The notes: generated by a model from the letters alone, not told the origin. Counted from the first letter of the stretch, positions 1-10,260 are shown. The stretch: DNA of 64,000 nucleotides from a sulfur-oxidizing endosymbiont of Gigantopelta aegis (GCF_016097415.1 NZ_JAEHGE010000001.1:521001-585000), one strand, 5' to 3'. Numbers and translations are program-made.

Positions 1-365
1 TCCTGCCAATTCAGAAAGACCATAAAGTCAGGCAATTCAGGATTACCATAAACACCCCGATCACCAATCTGACGCATCAAATACATGCCCATGGCATAGC
101 CACCCAAAGCAAAAAAGGCTGCATGTCCTAAACTTAAAATCCCGCAATAACCCCACACCAGATCAAGGGCAATCGCCAGTAATGCCAAGCACAGGTATTT
201 GCCCAATAAGGTCACCATATACGTGGGGATATGAAATGAGGAAGACTCAGGCACTAAAAAGTTAAAAATAAACACCAGAGTCGTGAGGAAAACTAATACG
301 GATAGTAGCCATTTGCCCCCCGTGTCTTTATGCATGAAGTGTGGGAAAAAACGATTAATAAACAT
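1..365 (-). CDS. urtC: Urea ABC transporter permease UrtC (partial, 3' end outside window)
   Basis: Second membrane permease of the UrtABCDE high-affinity urea importer. About 121 residues are visible, from ATG at 365 to the window edge. They show a cytoplasmic N-terminus, a first membrane helix near residues 19-37, and the LivM-type stretch YCGILSLGHAAFFALGGYAM, which is typical of branched-chain amino acid/urea permeases. The start lies one base beyond the urtB stop codon, so the two are almost certainly co-transcribed and translationally coupled. The rest of the gene and urtDE should lie to the left. Identification rests on the LivM-like motif and on the urtA-urtB neighbourhood. Confidence 0.93.
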   Translation of the reverse strand, partial: MFINRFFPHFMHKDTGGKWLLSVLVFLTTLVFIFNFLVPESSSFHIPTYMVTLLGKYLCLALLAIALDLVWGYCGILSLGHAAFFALGGYAMGMYLMRQIGDRGVYGNPELPDFMVFLNWQ

Positions 366-366
366 T

Positions 367-2043
367 TTAATGGCCTCCTGAAGAACGGCCTTTCTGTGGA
401 AAGAGTCCATTGGGTCGTTTTTGAATAAAGATGATCAGAAAGATTAATACAATAATTTTTGACATCACGGCACCCGCCCAGGGTTCTAGGAATTTATTAG
501 TAATCCCCAGCGTCATTGCTGCCACTAAAGTCCCCCATAAATTTTCTACACCACCAAAGACCACAACCATGAATGAATCAATAATATACGCCTGTCCCAG
601 ATTGGGGCCAACATTCGTTAATTGACTCAGGGCAACGCCAGCAACACCGGCAACGCCTGAACCCAGACCAAAGGTGAGTGAATCAACCCACTGAGTTTTT
701 ATCCCCATTGCGGTTGCCATACTGCGATTTTGTGCCACCGCTCGCACTTGCAAACCCAAGGAGGTTTTTTTCAATATGAGTATTAACAGAGCAAAAACCA
801 TTAAGGCAAAAAAGAAAATATAAATACGATTATAAGTAATGGCAAAGGCTGGATTTATAATCAATGAACCACTTAACCATGAGGGTGTAATCACGGGGAC
901 GTTTTGTGCGGATATTAGAGTACGCACCATTTGTTGCAATAGCAAACTGATGCCAAACGTAGCCAATAAGGTTTCTAAAGGACGACCATAGAGATGCCGA
1001 ATAACGCCCCGCTCTATGGCAATACCAAAGAGTCCTGACACCACAAATGCAGCAGGAATCGCAACGATAAGAGACAGGCCAATATCATTAGGCATCAATT
1101 GTTGCACCAGATAGGTAGTATAAGCACCCAGCATGATTAATTCACCATGCGCCATATTGATCACACCCATCACACCGAAGGTGATGGACAGTCCAATGGC
1201 TGCCAGTAATAATACCGAGCCAAGACTTAAGCCAAAAAATAAAGTCTCCAGATTACCAAACACCGACAACTTGGCATTGATTCTTTTTAAGCCTTTCTGA
1301 GCCGCAGCAATAATCGTCTTATCCTGCTCAATAAATTCGCCTTTGTCATCCTGTGCTAACACTGCATTTAGTTTCCCCTTAGCACTGGGATAAAGACTAT
1401 TACCTAAGATTTTAATGGCAGCATGACGTAATTGACTATCCTTGCTGTCAACTTCGATAAGGGCAATGGCAAGCTTGAGTAAGTCTTTTTGTGCATCATC
1501 TGTTTCATTGCTTTGGGCGGTTTTAAGAACCGGTAATAAGCTTGCATCCTTGCCGGTTAATATTTCTTTTAAAGCAGACTTTCGAGTCTTAAGATCAGCA
1601 TGAGTTATTTTTTTCTGGGCTAATAAAGTGCGGATGGTTTTACGGAGTTTATTATTGGTGCTAATTTTCTTTATGGTCTTTTTTTCCACAAGTCCTATAC
1701 TGCTATTATCCAAGGCATTGAAGATTTCATATTGTGCCTCTTTTTTCTGAATAATCACCACCGACTTATCGGCTTTTTGATAGTACAATTTTGACTTCAA
1801 CAAAGCTTCCAGAAGAACCATGCTTTGTGGATCATCAATATTTGCTAATTGTTTGACAGCAATTATTTTTTTCTTAAAGCTTTTAACTTGCAACGGGGGA
1901 ATTAATTTTTCCAGTTGAGCATGAGCTGATATTTTCTCCTCCGCTGAATCCGTATTGGCATAGAGATTGGCAACAGAAAGCAGACAAAGCACTAAGGCTG
2001 TCACTAATCTATTGAAATTAACTTTTTGCGGGATGAGTTTCAT
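367..2043 (-). CDS. urtB: Urea ABC transporter permease UrtB
   Basis: Inner-membrane permease of the urea ABC importer, 558 aa from the ATG at 2043. An upstream in-frame start at 2118 exists, but only the 2043 start places a clean signal sequence (MKLIPQK then a hydrophobic stretch ending VANLYA) at the N-terminus. Residues about 30-235 form the helical periplasmic domain characteristic of UrtB, absent from ordinary LivH proteins. Residues about 260-550 form the LivH-like membrane domain, with GVINMAHGELIMLGAY and FGVENLWG-like motifs. The length suits UrtB. It lies 104 bases downstream of urtA and directly abuts urtC. Confidence 0.95.
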   Translation of the reverse strand: MKLIPQKVNFNRLVTALVLCLLSVANLYANTDSAEEKISAHAQLEKLIPPLQVKSFKKKIIAVKQLANIDDPQSMVLLEALLKSKLYYQKADKSVVIIQKKEAQYEIFNALDNSSIGLVEKKTIKKISTNNKLRKTIRTLLAQKKITHADLKTRKSALKEILTGKDASLLPVLKTAQSNETDDAQKDLLKLAIALIEVDSKDSQLRHAAIKILGNSLYPSAKGKLNAVLAQDDKGEFIEQDKTIIAAAQKGLKRINAKLSVFGNLETLFFGLSLGSVLLLAAIGLSITFGVMGVINMAHGELIMLGAYTTYLVQQLMPNDIGLSLIVAIPAAFVVSGLFGIAIERGVIRHLYGRPLETLLATFGISLLLQQMVRTLISAQNVPVITPSWLSGSLIINPAFAITYNRIYIFFFALMVFALLILILKKTSLGLQVRAVAQNRSMATAMGIKTQWVDSLTFGLGSGVAGVAGVALSQLTNVGPNLGQAYIIDSFMVVVFGGVENLWGTLVAAMTLGITNKFLEPWAGAVMSKIIVLIFLIIFIQKRPNGLFPQKGRSSGGH

Positions 2044-2147
2044 TTTATATTTATTAATCGTAATGGTTAATTTGAGGGTAGAAAAGCAATAAACGATTAC
2101 CGAGGCTAGAGATACCAAGCCAGGGTAATCGTTACTTAAGGTGTTAT

Positions 2148-3437
2148 TTATTTAGCCAGACACTTTTTCGCTTTAGTATCATAGTTGCCACATTTGATAG
2201 GAGCAGTCCAATCAGAAATCAGATTCTTACTACTGGGCAAGAAGTCAGACCATGCATCACCTGCGACAGTGCCTTCTGTTGACCAAACCGTTTCAATCTG
2301 ACCATCATCTTGAATTTCACCGATTAAAACAGGCTTGGATAAGTGATGGTTCTTATTCATGACGGCGATACCACCGGTCAGATTAGGTACTTCAAGGCCA
2401 ATCATCGCTTGTTCAACGTCATCCGTTGCGACTGATTTTGCTTTCTCAACGGCTTTAACCCACATTTCAAAACCAATATAAGTTGCTTCCATTGGATCAT
2501 TGGTCACTCGCTTGTCACTCTTGATAAATGTCTGCCACTTTTTAATAAAGGCTTCATTTTCTTTGCTTTCAACACTCATAAAATAGTTCCAAGCAGCAAG
2601 ATGACCGACTAGAGGCTTGGTATCAATACCTGAAAGTTCTTCTTCACCCACTGAGAAAGCCACTACTGGAATATCTTCTGAGGAGATGTTTTGATTACCG
2701 AGTTCTTTATAGAAAGGTACGTTAGCATCACCATTGATGGTTGATACGACAGCAGTTTTCTTACCTTGTGAGCCAAACTTCTTAATGTCAGACACGATGC
2801 TCTGCCAATCAGAGTGACCAAAAGGTGTGTAGTTAATCATAATATCTGCTTTCTTAACGCCTTTTGACAATAAGTAAGCTTCAAGGATTTTATTGGTTGT
2901 ACGAGGATAAACATAATCCGTACCTGCCAGAACCCAGCGCTTGACGTCCAGTTCATTCATTAAATAATCAACCGCAGGAATCGCCTGCTGATTAGGTGCA
3001 GCGCCCGTATAGAAAACATTCTTTGATGATTCTTCACCTTCATACTGAACCGGGTAAAATAATAAGCCATTTAGCTCTTCAATAACCGGTAAAACAGATT
3101 TACGTGATACTGAAGTCCAGCAACCAAAAATAACGTCAACCTTATCTTTTTCAATCAATTCGCGGGTTTTTTCAGCAAAAAGAGGCCAGTTCGATGCAGG
3201 ATCAACCACTACGGCTTCCAATTTTTTTCCTAATAGACCGCCTTTTTTATTTTGTTCATCAATCATCATCAAAACTGTGTCTTTCAATGTGGTTTCACTG
3301 ATGGCCATAGTGCCTGATAGTGAGTGTAGAACACCGACTTTAATCGTATCAGCCGCCCATGACATTGTCGCACCGGCGAAGGTTGAAGCAGTGACGACCG
3401 TCGCCAATGCAAGATTTCTCAGAGATTTTGTTAACAT
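2148..3437 (-). CDS. urtA: Urea ABC transporter substrate-binding protein UrtA
   Basis: Periplasmic urea receptor of the UrtABCDE importer, 429 aa. It has a signal peptide (hydrophobic core TVVTASTFAGATMSWA, cleavage near residue 29). The mature part is a type I periplasmic binding fold starting IKVGVLHSLSGTMAISE, with FGCWTSVSRKSVLPV and LLFYPVQYEGEESSKNV, both hallmarks of UrtA. An AGGA ribosome site lies 7-10 bases before the ATG. It is the first gene of the minus-strand urt operon and is divergent from the transporter-kinase gene at 3614. The 176-bp shared upstream region carries a perfect inverted repeat at 3545-3562. Confidence 0.96.
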   Translation of the reverse strand: MLTKSLRNLALATVVTASTFAGATMSWAADTIKVGVLHSLSGTMAISETTLKDTVLMMIDEQNKKGGLLGKKLEAVVVDPASNWPLFAEKTRELIEKDKVDVIFGCWTSVSRKSVLPVIEELNGLLFYPVQYEGEESSKNVFYTGAAPNQQAIPAVDYLMNELDVKRWVLAGTDYVYPRTTNKILEAYLLSKGVKKADIMINYTPFGHSDWQSIVSDIKKFGSQGKKTAVVSTINGDANVPFYKELGNQNISSEDIPVVAFSVGEEELSGIDTKPLVGHLAAWNYFMSVESKENEAFIKKWQTFIKSDKRVTNDPMEATYIGFEMWVKAVEKAKSVATDDVEQAMIGLEVPNLTGGIAVMNKNHHLSKPVLIGEIQDDGQIETVWSTEGTVAGDAWSDFLPSSKNLISDWTAPIKCGNYDTKAKKCLAK

Positions 3438-3544
3438 GTTATAATTTCCTGTCGATTTTTAGTAATGATCCGATTTATTACTTTTGTCCACTTGAGTTTA
3501 AATCGAATAAGCCTACGATGACATTCGATAACTGGCGCATAGAT

Positions 3545-3562
3545 ATACGTTAAATGACGTAT
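3545..3562. promoter_or_regulatory. Inverted repeat in the urtA / transporter-kinase divergent promoter region
   Basis: ATACGT, six spacer bases, then ACGTAT: a perfect 6-bp dyad with half-site centres 12 bp apart. It lies between two divergent genes of related function. This is a plausible operator, for instance for the LuxR-type regulator at 8626, but no binding specificity can be read from the sequence. No convincing sigma-54 promoter (GG/GC spaced boxes) was seen in this region. Confidence 0.3.
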
Positions 3563-3613
3563 TTTTATTTTAATTAATTGAAATTTATATAAAAAATATG
3601 ATAACTAATTACC

Positions 3614-5227
3614 ATGAATAAGGATGTTCTGCCCAATCGGCGTAAATATAATCAATGGGTTGCCAATGAAACACTGGAAGATTATGCCTTACGTTATACC
3701 GCCAAGAAATCCCGCCTCTGGTCTGCCGCCTGGGTGGCAAATACCGCCTTGGGAGTGGTTTCTTTTCTCGCTTTAGAAGCGATTGGCGGTGCGATCACCT
3801 TAGATTATGGCTTTACCAATGCCATGTGGGCAATTTTGGTAGTTGGGATCATTATTTTTCTGTCTGGCCTGCCCTTATCATTTTATGCGGCACGAGATGG
3901 TGTGGACATTGATCTGCTAACCCGTGGTGCGGGCTTTGGTTATATCGGCTCAACCATATCATCATTGGTCTATGCCTCTTTTACCTTTATCTTTTTTGCC
4001 TTGGAAGCCGCCATTATGTCAATGGCATTGAATATGATTCTGGGAATTCCATTGTCCATTGCTTATGTGATCAGCGCATTGGTAATTATCCCTCTGGTCA
4101 CTCACGGCATCAGTCGAATTTCTTTATTTCAGGCCTGGACTCAGCCTTTGTGGCTGGTTTTGCAAGTGTTGCCCTTGGTATTTATTGGCATCCATGAAGC
4201 CGGAGCCTTTGAGCAATGGCTGAATTTTTCTGGCACCAGTAATTTGAATACCACCATCACCGGCCAAGAAAATAACAGCTTTAATTTATTGCTTTTTGGT
4301 GCCGCAGCGGCCGTTATTTTTCCCTTGATTGCACAAAATGGCGAGCAGGCAGATTTTTTACGTTTTTTACCTGAAAAAACCAATAAGAATCGAGTCCAAT
4401 GGTGGTTGGCAGTCGTTGGCGCAGGTCCCGGCTGGGTGGTATTCGGTGTCATTAAATTATTTATTGGCTCGTTTTTGGCAGTGTTGGCGCTTCAACATGG
4501 CATTTCACCATCACTGGCCAGTGATCCTGCTCACATGTATGCAATGGCTTTTTCTTATATCACCGCTAATCCTGATATCGCTTTGTGGCTAACCGGCATC
4601 TTCGTAGTTATTTCGCAATTAAAAATCAATGTCACCAATGCCTATGCAGGCTCAATTGCCTGGGGTAACTTTTTTTCCCGTGTCACCCATAGTCATCCGG
4701 GCAGAGTCGTCTGGTTATTTTTCAATGTTGCCATCGCCTTAATGCTAATGGAGTTAGGTTTATATCAAGCATTTGAAAGTATTTTAATCACCTACGCCTG
4801 TCTAGTCGTGGCCTGGGTTGGCTCTGTCGTGGCAGATCTTGTGATCAATAAACCTCTGGGACTGAGTCCTGCTCACATTGAATTCAGGCGCGGCCACCTT
4901 TATGATATCAATCCAGTCGGTGTGCTGTCCATGTTGATTGCCTCGGTCGTGGGGATTATTGCAAACTGGGGACTATTGGGCGAAACTGCAAAAGCGCTGG
5001 CCGCTTTTATGTCCTTATTAATTCCCTTTGTTACCGTACCTCTCATTGCCTGGCTGACACAGGGCAAGTATTACCTTTGCCGCCACGATGTACCGGAAAA
5101 AAACACCGCAAGCTCAGCACAACCAGAAGAACCAGCACAGTACGCCTGCCAGATTTGTGAAAATGATTTTGATCAGGAAGATATTCTACATTGCCCCAGT
5201 TATGAAGGGACAGTTTGTTCATTATGA
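3614..5227 (+). pseudogene. NCS1 transporter half of a transporter-histidine kinase fusion, cut by an IS3 element
   Basis: N-terminal part of one long gene that continues at 6746. Residues 1-500 form a 12-helix nucleobase:cation symporter-1 (cytosine/purine/allantoin permease) domain beginning with a soluble segment and TALGVVSFLALEAIGGAIT. After the last helix comes a cysteine-rich linker: CQIC, then Cys at HCPSYEG and VCSL. There the frame hits TGA, which is the first three bases of the inserted element. Joining 5224 to 6749 gives CSLCCALDARCGDQC in one frame, so the full protein would have been about 1163 aa. Transporter domains fused to kinases (as in CbrA with its SLC5 domain) usually sense or import a nutrient; here the likely ligand class is purine, pyrimidine or a breakdown product, by proximity to urea genes. 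The truncated transporter may still be made, but it lacks its kinase. Confidence 0.85.
5222..5224. repeat. 3-bp target duplication of IS3 copy 1 (left)
   Basis: TTA here and TTA at 6746-6748 flank the element. Deleting the element with one copy restores the transporter-kinase frame exactly (TGT TCA TTA TGT TGT). Confidence 0.85.
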
Positions 5228-5515
5228 TGTGTCAACACTTTTCCGGACAGTTTTCTAAATATTTTTTTGGCTGTTTCAAGTGATTTTTGTCATTTTGTAT
5301 TTCCTATCATTTTAGTTTCTCATGTTAACTTTAAACAGATGAAGAGAAAGGGCTTTGCCCTCTGGAACGATAGAGCCGTTCCATTCACCCAAGGTGTTTT
5401 CACAACGGTAATGATCCTGTTACAATATCTTCACGGCACAGGCTGAGGAGCCGATGGCCGTCAACGGTAATGGGCGGCATTTATGTCGCCTTTTACCCCT
5501 CTTCAATCAATCGAT

Positions 5516-6381
5516 TTAAGCTATTTCCTGCTGCTGTATTTCATAATCGACTGGTGACAAATAATCATTAGCCGAATGAAGTCGCTCCCGATTATAAAAT
5601 ACCTCAATATATTCAAATATTGCCTGCTTTGCTTCTACTCTGGTTTTGAATCGACAATGGTGCGTCAATTCAGTTTTCAAACTATGAAAGAAGCTCTCTG
5701 ATACAGCATTGTCCCAGCAATTTCCTTTGCGGCTCATAGACTGAATTATGTTATGATCCGACAATATTTTTCTATGACTATCAGAGGCATATTGGCTACC
5801 TCGGTCAGTATGCCAAAGCAATCCATCCATTGGTTTACGCTTCCATATGGCCATCAGTAAAGCATCATTGACTAGCTTGGCTTTCATTCGCTCATCCATC
5901 GACCAGCCAACAATTTGCCTAGAGAATAAGTCAATGACAACCGCTAAATATAACCAGCCTTCCTTGGTGGCAATATAGGTAATATCACCCACATAGTAGC
6001 GATCAGGTTGAGAGACAGTAAACTCTCTTTCCAGTAAATTTGGAGATATACGCTTATTATGCTTGGAATTAGTCGTCGCTTTAAAGCGTCTCTTCGTTTT
6101 ACAAAACAAACCGGCTTTTTTCATTAATCGACCAATTCTCCGGCGGCTTATATGAACGCCTTTTTCAGCCAGTTTTCTTTTAAGACGACGGGTTCCATAA
6201 GTCTTGCGACTGTCTTCAAACAGTTTTTTAGCTGCTCAGTAAGCGCTTCATTTTCTTTCTCTCTATCCGTTTTAGGAGAGCTAACCCAATCATAATAGCA
6301 ACTACGGGAAACATCCATAAAACGGCACAGAATCGTTACCGGGTAATCTTTAGCCTGATCAGTTATCCATGCGTACTTCAC
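5516..6381 (-). pseudogene. IS3-family transposase OrfB, frameshifted (copy 1)
   Basis: Catalytic integrase-type subunit. The N-terminal part (6148-6381) reads KYAWITDQAKDYPVTILCRF and so on. At an A6 run near 6231 the frame is lost; one more A would continue it as [20 protein letters not shown] into the second part, 5516-6124. That part holds the rve core: [19 protein letters not shown] (first Asp), [11 protein letters not shown] (second Asp) and [20 protein letters not shown] (Glu). All three copies share the A6 run, so the defect is either inherited or a slippage or base-calling feature. Normally OrfB is expressed as an OrfAB fusion by -1 frameshifting. Confidence 0.85.
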
Positions 6382-6679
6382 AAAGTTTCCCTTGCAAAGT
6401 ACGCTGTGGCCTTTTTAATAAATCACGCTCCTGAATCACTTTTGCCAATTCTTTTTTCAGACGTTTTACTTCATCATAAATGTGTTCATCACTTCTATTG
6501 GCTACCGTCTTCACCGGTTTGGAATATTTACTGATCCAGGTATGTAGAGTATTTACATTAACACCTAGCTCCCTGGCAGTCTGAGAAACGGGTTGATCCG
6601 TCTCATTAGCTAATTTGACAGCTGATTCTTTAAATTCTGATGTATAGCTTTTGTTCGGTTTTTTTGTTTGATCATTCAT
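6359..6679 (-). CDS. IS3-family transposase OrfA (copy 1)
   Basis: DNA-binding subunit of the element, 106 aa. Residues 10-60 form a helix-turn-helix: YTSEFKESAVKLANETDQPV then LGVNVNTLHTWISKY. A leucine-zipper-like stretch follows (YDEVKRLKKELAKVIQERDLL). After ERDLLK the frame runs on as RPQRTLQG because the A run near 6415 has five residues; with six it would read KKATAYFARETL and stop, the usual OrfA end. The protein therefore has an atypical tail overlapping orfB. Confidence 0.85.
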   Translation of the reverse strand: MNDQTKKPNKSYTSEFKESAVKLANETDQPVSQTARELGVNVNTLHTWISKYSKPVKTVANRSDEHIYDEVKRLKKELAKVIQERDLLKRPQRTLQGKLCEVRMDN

Positions 6680-6745
6680 TTTAGGTCACACTTTTTATCT
6701 TTTAGTTATTTTAAGTTGTGTGTCCGGTTAAGTATAGCCACATTA

Positions 6746-8629
6746 TTATGTTGTGCCTTAGATGCCCGTTGCGGTGATCAATGCCGTCCTGACGCACACA
6801 TTGTTGCACAAACCTCAGCAATTTTTAAACGTATTCTACCGAATTTTATTTATCAATCATTGCATTCTATGGTGGGGCATTTTCTGGCGATTTTCATCAT
6901 TACTTCGGGCATCATTGCCAGCTTATTTGTCGTGGTGTATTACGCACAGAAAGATAAGAGTCATGTCGATTTGATTTTTATCAGTGCGACAATGTGGCAG
7001 ATTTATTTTTTATTATTGATCGTCACCGGTATTTTAATCTGGCTCTATGTGCTGGCTCAAAATACTATGCGCCTAGCATTAAAAGAGACCCATCTACAAA
7101 CGGAACGCCTCACTCATGAAGTTGAAGCTCATGAGGAAACAGCCATTCAATTAGCCAAGGCAAGGGATACTGCCAATATTGCTAATCGAGCAAAATCTCG
7201 CTATTTATCCGGTGTCAGTCATGAATTGAGAACCCCCTTAAATACCATTTTTGGCTATGCACAATTAATGGAAGGCAATGCCAATACCGACGCTAAAAGC
7301 AAAAAAATTGCCACCGTCATTAAGCGCAGTAGTGAACACTTATCCGATGTCATAGAAGGCTTGCTGGAAATTTCTAAAATTGAAGCACGTAAACTGGACT
7401 TACACCGTGACAAGGTTGATCTAAATGCCCTCCTCCATCAACTCGAAGCCATGTTTCAGGCACAAGCACTGGCCAAAAACATTGAATTTAAGGTTGTCTT
7501 TCAAAATAAAATGCCCTATTTTGTTTCTGTTGATGAAAAACGTCTACGGCAGATCCTGCTTAACCTATTATCCAATGCCATCAAGTTTACTCATCAGGGT
7601 AAAGTGGAATTACTCATCCAATACCGAAACCAGGTTGCCTGTTTTGTGATCAAAGATACTGGAATCGGCATTGCGGAAACCGATCAGGAAAGAATTTTTG
7701 AACCCTTTGAACGCGTTCATGAGACACAAACAGATGCTCCGCAACAACAAGTCTCAGGCACTGGCCTAGGCTTGTCGATTAGTCGCCTGATGATCGAAAT
7801 GATGGGCGGTAATTTGACCCTGAATAGTCAATTAGGCATCGGAACAGAATTCACTCTGAAGCTTTTTTTACCCAGTGTATCTTTGTCCCGCACAGAAGAA
7901 GAAAATCGCTCAAATCAGAGTGCGGCTAATATTAATGGCTATACTGGCAAGACTAAACACCTTATGGTGGTTGATGATAATCCCAATCATCGCAACCTGA
8001 TGAATGATTTCCTACAACCATTGGGATTTATCGTACACCTAGCTGAGTCAGCAGAGCAGGCTCTGGAATTGCTACCTCAACTATCCATTGATTTATTTTT
8101 ACTGGATATCTCTATGCCGGGCATGGACGGTTGGCAGTTGGTGGAACAATTACATCAGCAAGGCAACGATAAACCAATCATTATCATTTCTGCCGACCCT
8201 TATACAAAAACTCAAATACAGCTGCATAAAGCTGACATTGATGCCTATATCACCAAGCCAGTAGCCTTTGAAAAATTATTGCACCAATTGCAGATTAGCC
8301 TTGAAGTGCAATGGCAAATGGCAGAAACCGCAATAGCTGAATCAACATCCTCTGGCAAACCATCTGAATTGACTCAAGTTACACCTGCCGAAAAAACACT
8401 CTCTCATGAGCCGGATCAAAAAGTACTGGCTTCTTTAAAGAAATATGCTCAAATAGGTTATTTGAATGGTGTTTTAGAGAGTATTGAACAATTGGCAATA
8501 GATAATACCGAAACAAAATGGCTCAAAACACTGAAAATTTTATCGGAACAGTGCAACCTCAATGAAATTGTTCGTCTTATTGATGAACATAGCCTGATAG
8601 CCCCCGAACAGCAGGAGAAAAAAGTTTGA
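6746..8629 (+). pseudogene. Hybrid histidine kinase half of the transporter-kinase fusion (5' end cut off by IS3)
   Basis: C-terminal part of the gene that begins at 3614. It resumes after the target duplication with CCALDARCGDQCRPDAHI, completing an eight-cysteine cluster shared with the first half. Two membrane helices follow (HFLAIFIITSGIIASLFVVV and MWQIYFLLLIVTGILIWLYV). Then come a coiled coil, HisKA (phospho-His in VSHELRTPLN), HATPase (NLLSNAIKF, DTGIGIAE, GTGLGLSI), a receiver domain (VVDDN, phospho-Asp in LLDISMPGMDG, Lys in ITKPV) and about 100 C-terminal helical residues. A start codon inside the element (antisense to orfA) could give a kinase-only product, but this is speculative. 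It ends in a 4-bp overlap with the response regulator gene. Confidence 0.88.
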
Positions 8630-9555
8630 AAATGCAGTTTAAGGACAAGCTCACGGTATTAGTAGTTGATGACTCACCCGAATCATTAAGCATGATCAAT
8701 ATGGCATTGGATGATGCAGGCATCGCTGTTTTAGTTGCCTTAAATGGTCAACAGGCCATCAACGTCTTAGAGCATGTGACACCGGACATCGTCTTATTAG
8801 ATGCCGTCATGCCAGTCATGGATGGCTTTCAATGTGCCCGTGAAGTACGTAAGAAACTACCTCTGACACCGATTATTTTTATGACCGGACTCAGTGAAGT
8901 GGAACACATTGTTAAAGCTTTTGACGCTGGGGCAAATGACTATATCGTTAAACCCATTCGCCCGGAAGAAATGTTGGTTCGGATCCGCCAACATAGCAAT
9001 AACACCCGAAAATTACTCGAAGCACAAAAAACCCTTGATGCAATGCGCCAACATGTCTTTTGCATTAATAAAAGCGGTCGGCTGATATGGGCAACACCGG
9101 AAGCTCAGGTGTTGTTGAATCAATATTCAGAGCAGCAGGGACAAGCTGATATTAATATAGAAGAACGCCTTAGCCGCTGGCTATCCTCCGGTGCTCAGGA
9201 TGGACATGATCTGGTATTACCCTTGCAGAATAGCCTGATGTTAACGGTTTATTATTTTAAACAAACCGAAGAAGATGAATATTTATTAAAAATCCAATCA
9301 CCGGATGTCGCTGTCGATCCCTCCGTATTGGAAGAAAGTCTTAAAATCACCTATCGAGAAGCCGAAGTCTTACTCTGGCTGGCACATGGTAAAACCAATC
9401 GGGAAATTGCTGAAATTCTCAAAATGAGCCCCCGAACCGTGAACAAACATCTGGAGCAAATGTACCCTAAAATTGGTGCTAACAATCGTACCACAGCGGC
9501 ATCCATTGCCATTCAGAAGATTTTAGGGGGACGAATTGGTATGCCCGGAAAATAA
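8626..9555 (+). CDS. Response regulator, receiver plus LuxR-type DNA-binding domain
   Basis: Likely output partner of the kinase just upstream, 309 aa. Receiver domain at residues 10-125: acidic pair VVDDS, phospho-Asp in VLLDAVMPVMDG, switch Lys in DYIVKPIRP. A middle segment of about 110 residues follows. The LuxR/GerE helix-turn-helix is at about residues 245-305 (YREAEVLLWLAHGKTNREIA, MSPRTVNKHLEQMYPKIG). The TTG start at 8626 overlaps the kinase stop and has AGGAG eight bases before it; the ATG at 8632 is the alternative. The protein looks intact although its sensor is interrupted. Confidence 0.9.
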   Translation: MKMQFKDKLTVLVVDDSPESLSMINMALDDAGIAVLVALNGQQAINVLEHVTPDIVLLDAVMPVMDGFQCAREVRKKLPLTPIIFMTGLSEVEHIVKAFDAGANDYIVKPIRPEEMLVRIRQHSNNTRKLLEAQKTLDAMRQHVFCINKSGRLIWATPEAQVLLNQYSEQQGQADINIEERLSRWLSSGAQDGHDLVLPLQNSLMLTVYYFKQTEEDEYLLKIQSPDVAVDPSVLEESLKITYREAEVLLWLAHGKTNREIAEILKMSPRTVNKHLEQMYPKIGANNRTTAASIAIQKILGGRIGMPGK

Positions 9556-9568
9556 AATAAATTGCAGC

Positions 9569-10174
9569 TTATAACATACCATGTTCAACAATAAATTTAA
9601 TAATCGCTTGCAGTCCGACTTCTTTTTTCATCTTGGCAAAAATGAAAGGACGTTCACCACGCATTTTTTTTGCATCACGTTCCATCACTTCAAGTGAAGC
9701 ACCCACATAAGGCGCGAGATCAATTTTATTAATCACCAGTAAGTCTGACTTAGTAATACCTGGGCCACCTTTTCTGGGAATCTTATCACCCGCAGCCACA
9801 TCAATAACATAAATCGTTAAATCAGAAAGCTCCGGGCTAAAGGTAGCACTTAAATTGTCTCCACCACTTTCAATAAAAACCATATCCAGGCCTTCAAAAC
9901 GTGCTTGCAAATCACTCACTGCCGTTAGGTTCATCGAAGCATCTTCGCGGATGGCAGTATGAGGACAACCGCCCGTTTCTACACCCAAAATACGTTCTTC
10001 TTCAAGTGCGCCATTGCGAATAAGAAACTCCGCATCTTCACGGGTATAAATATCATTTGTTACCACAGCAATATTATATTGATCCTTCATATTGCTACAT
10101 AGTGCTTGCAAGAGTGCTGTTTTACCTGAGCCGACTGGGCCACCGACACCGACTCTTAAAATCTGATCAGACAT
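9569..10174 (-). CDS. ureG: Urease accessory GTPase UreG
   Basis: SIMIBI-class GTPase that drives nickel delivery to urease with UreE, UreF and UreD in the cytoplasm. 201 aa, normal for the family. P-loop [15 protein letters not shown] near residues 8-22, the nickel-binding CPH motif in [14 protein letters not shown] near residue 69, switch region [15 protein letters not shown], and the guanine-specificity motif NKID. It is the last gene of the ureABCEFG cluster, separated from ureF by 278 bp that hold an inverted repeat instead of the usual tight spacing. Confidence 0.97.
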   Translation of the reverse strand: MSDQILRVGVGGPVGSGKTALLQALCSNMKDQYNIAVVTNDIYTREDAEFLIRNGALEEERILGVETGGCPHTAIREDASMNLTAVSDLQARFEGLDMVFIESGGDNLSATFSPELSDLTIYVIDVAAGDKIPRKGGPGITKSDLLVINKIDLAPYVGASLEVMERDAKKMRGERPFIFAKMKKEVGLQAIIKFIVEHGML

Positions 10175-10260
10175 TTGTTTTTCCTTTATGTTTTTACTCT
10201 ATGTTTCAATAAATAGTAATTGTTCAGTGTCATTCCCATACCCGATTAAAGCGTTATATA

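Larger units (their letters stand above)
5225..6745 (-). mobile_element. IS3-family insertion sequence, copy 1 (1521 bp)
   Basis: Ends are TGATGTGTCAACACTTTTCC and, read inward from the other side, TAATGTGGCTATACTTAACC, an imperfect inverted repeat both continuing into GGACA. It is flanked by a 3-bp TTA duplication. Boundaries were fixed by comparison with two further copies at 30439-31948 and 33635-35108. It carries orfA and orfB on the minus strand, with about 290 bp of noncoding DNA beyond orfB. This is the least damaged of the three copies. It interrupts the transporter-kinase gene. Confidence 0.92.

Noticed and set aside
3438-3613. Sigma-54 (NtrC-type) promoter for urtA
   Set aside because: No GG-N10-GC spacing with acceptable flanks was found on the relevant strand.
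6668-6745. Apparent N-terminus of the kinase inside the IS3 element
   Set aside because: This segment is element DNA antisense to orfA; the real upstream coding sequence is before 5225. It could allow accidental expression but is not the native start.
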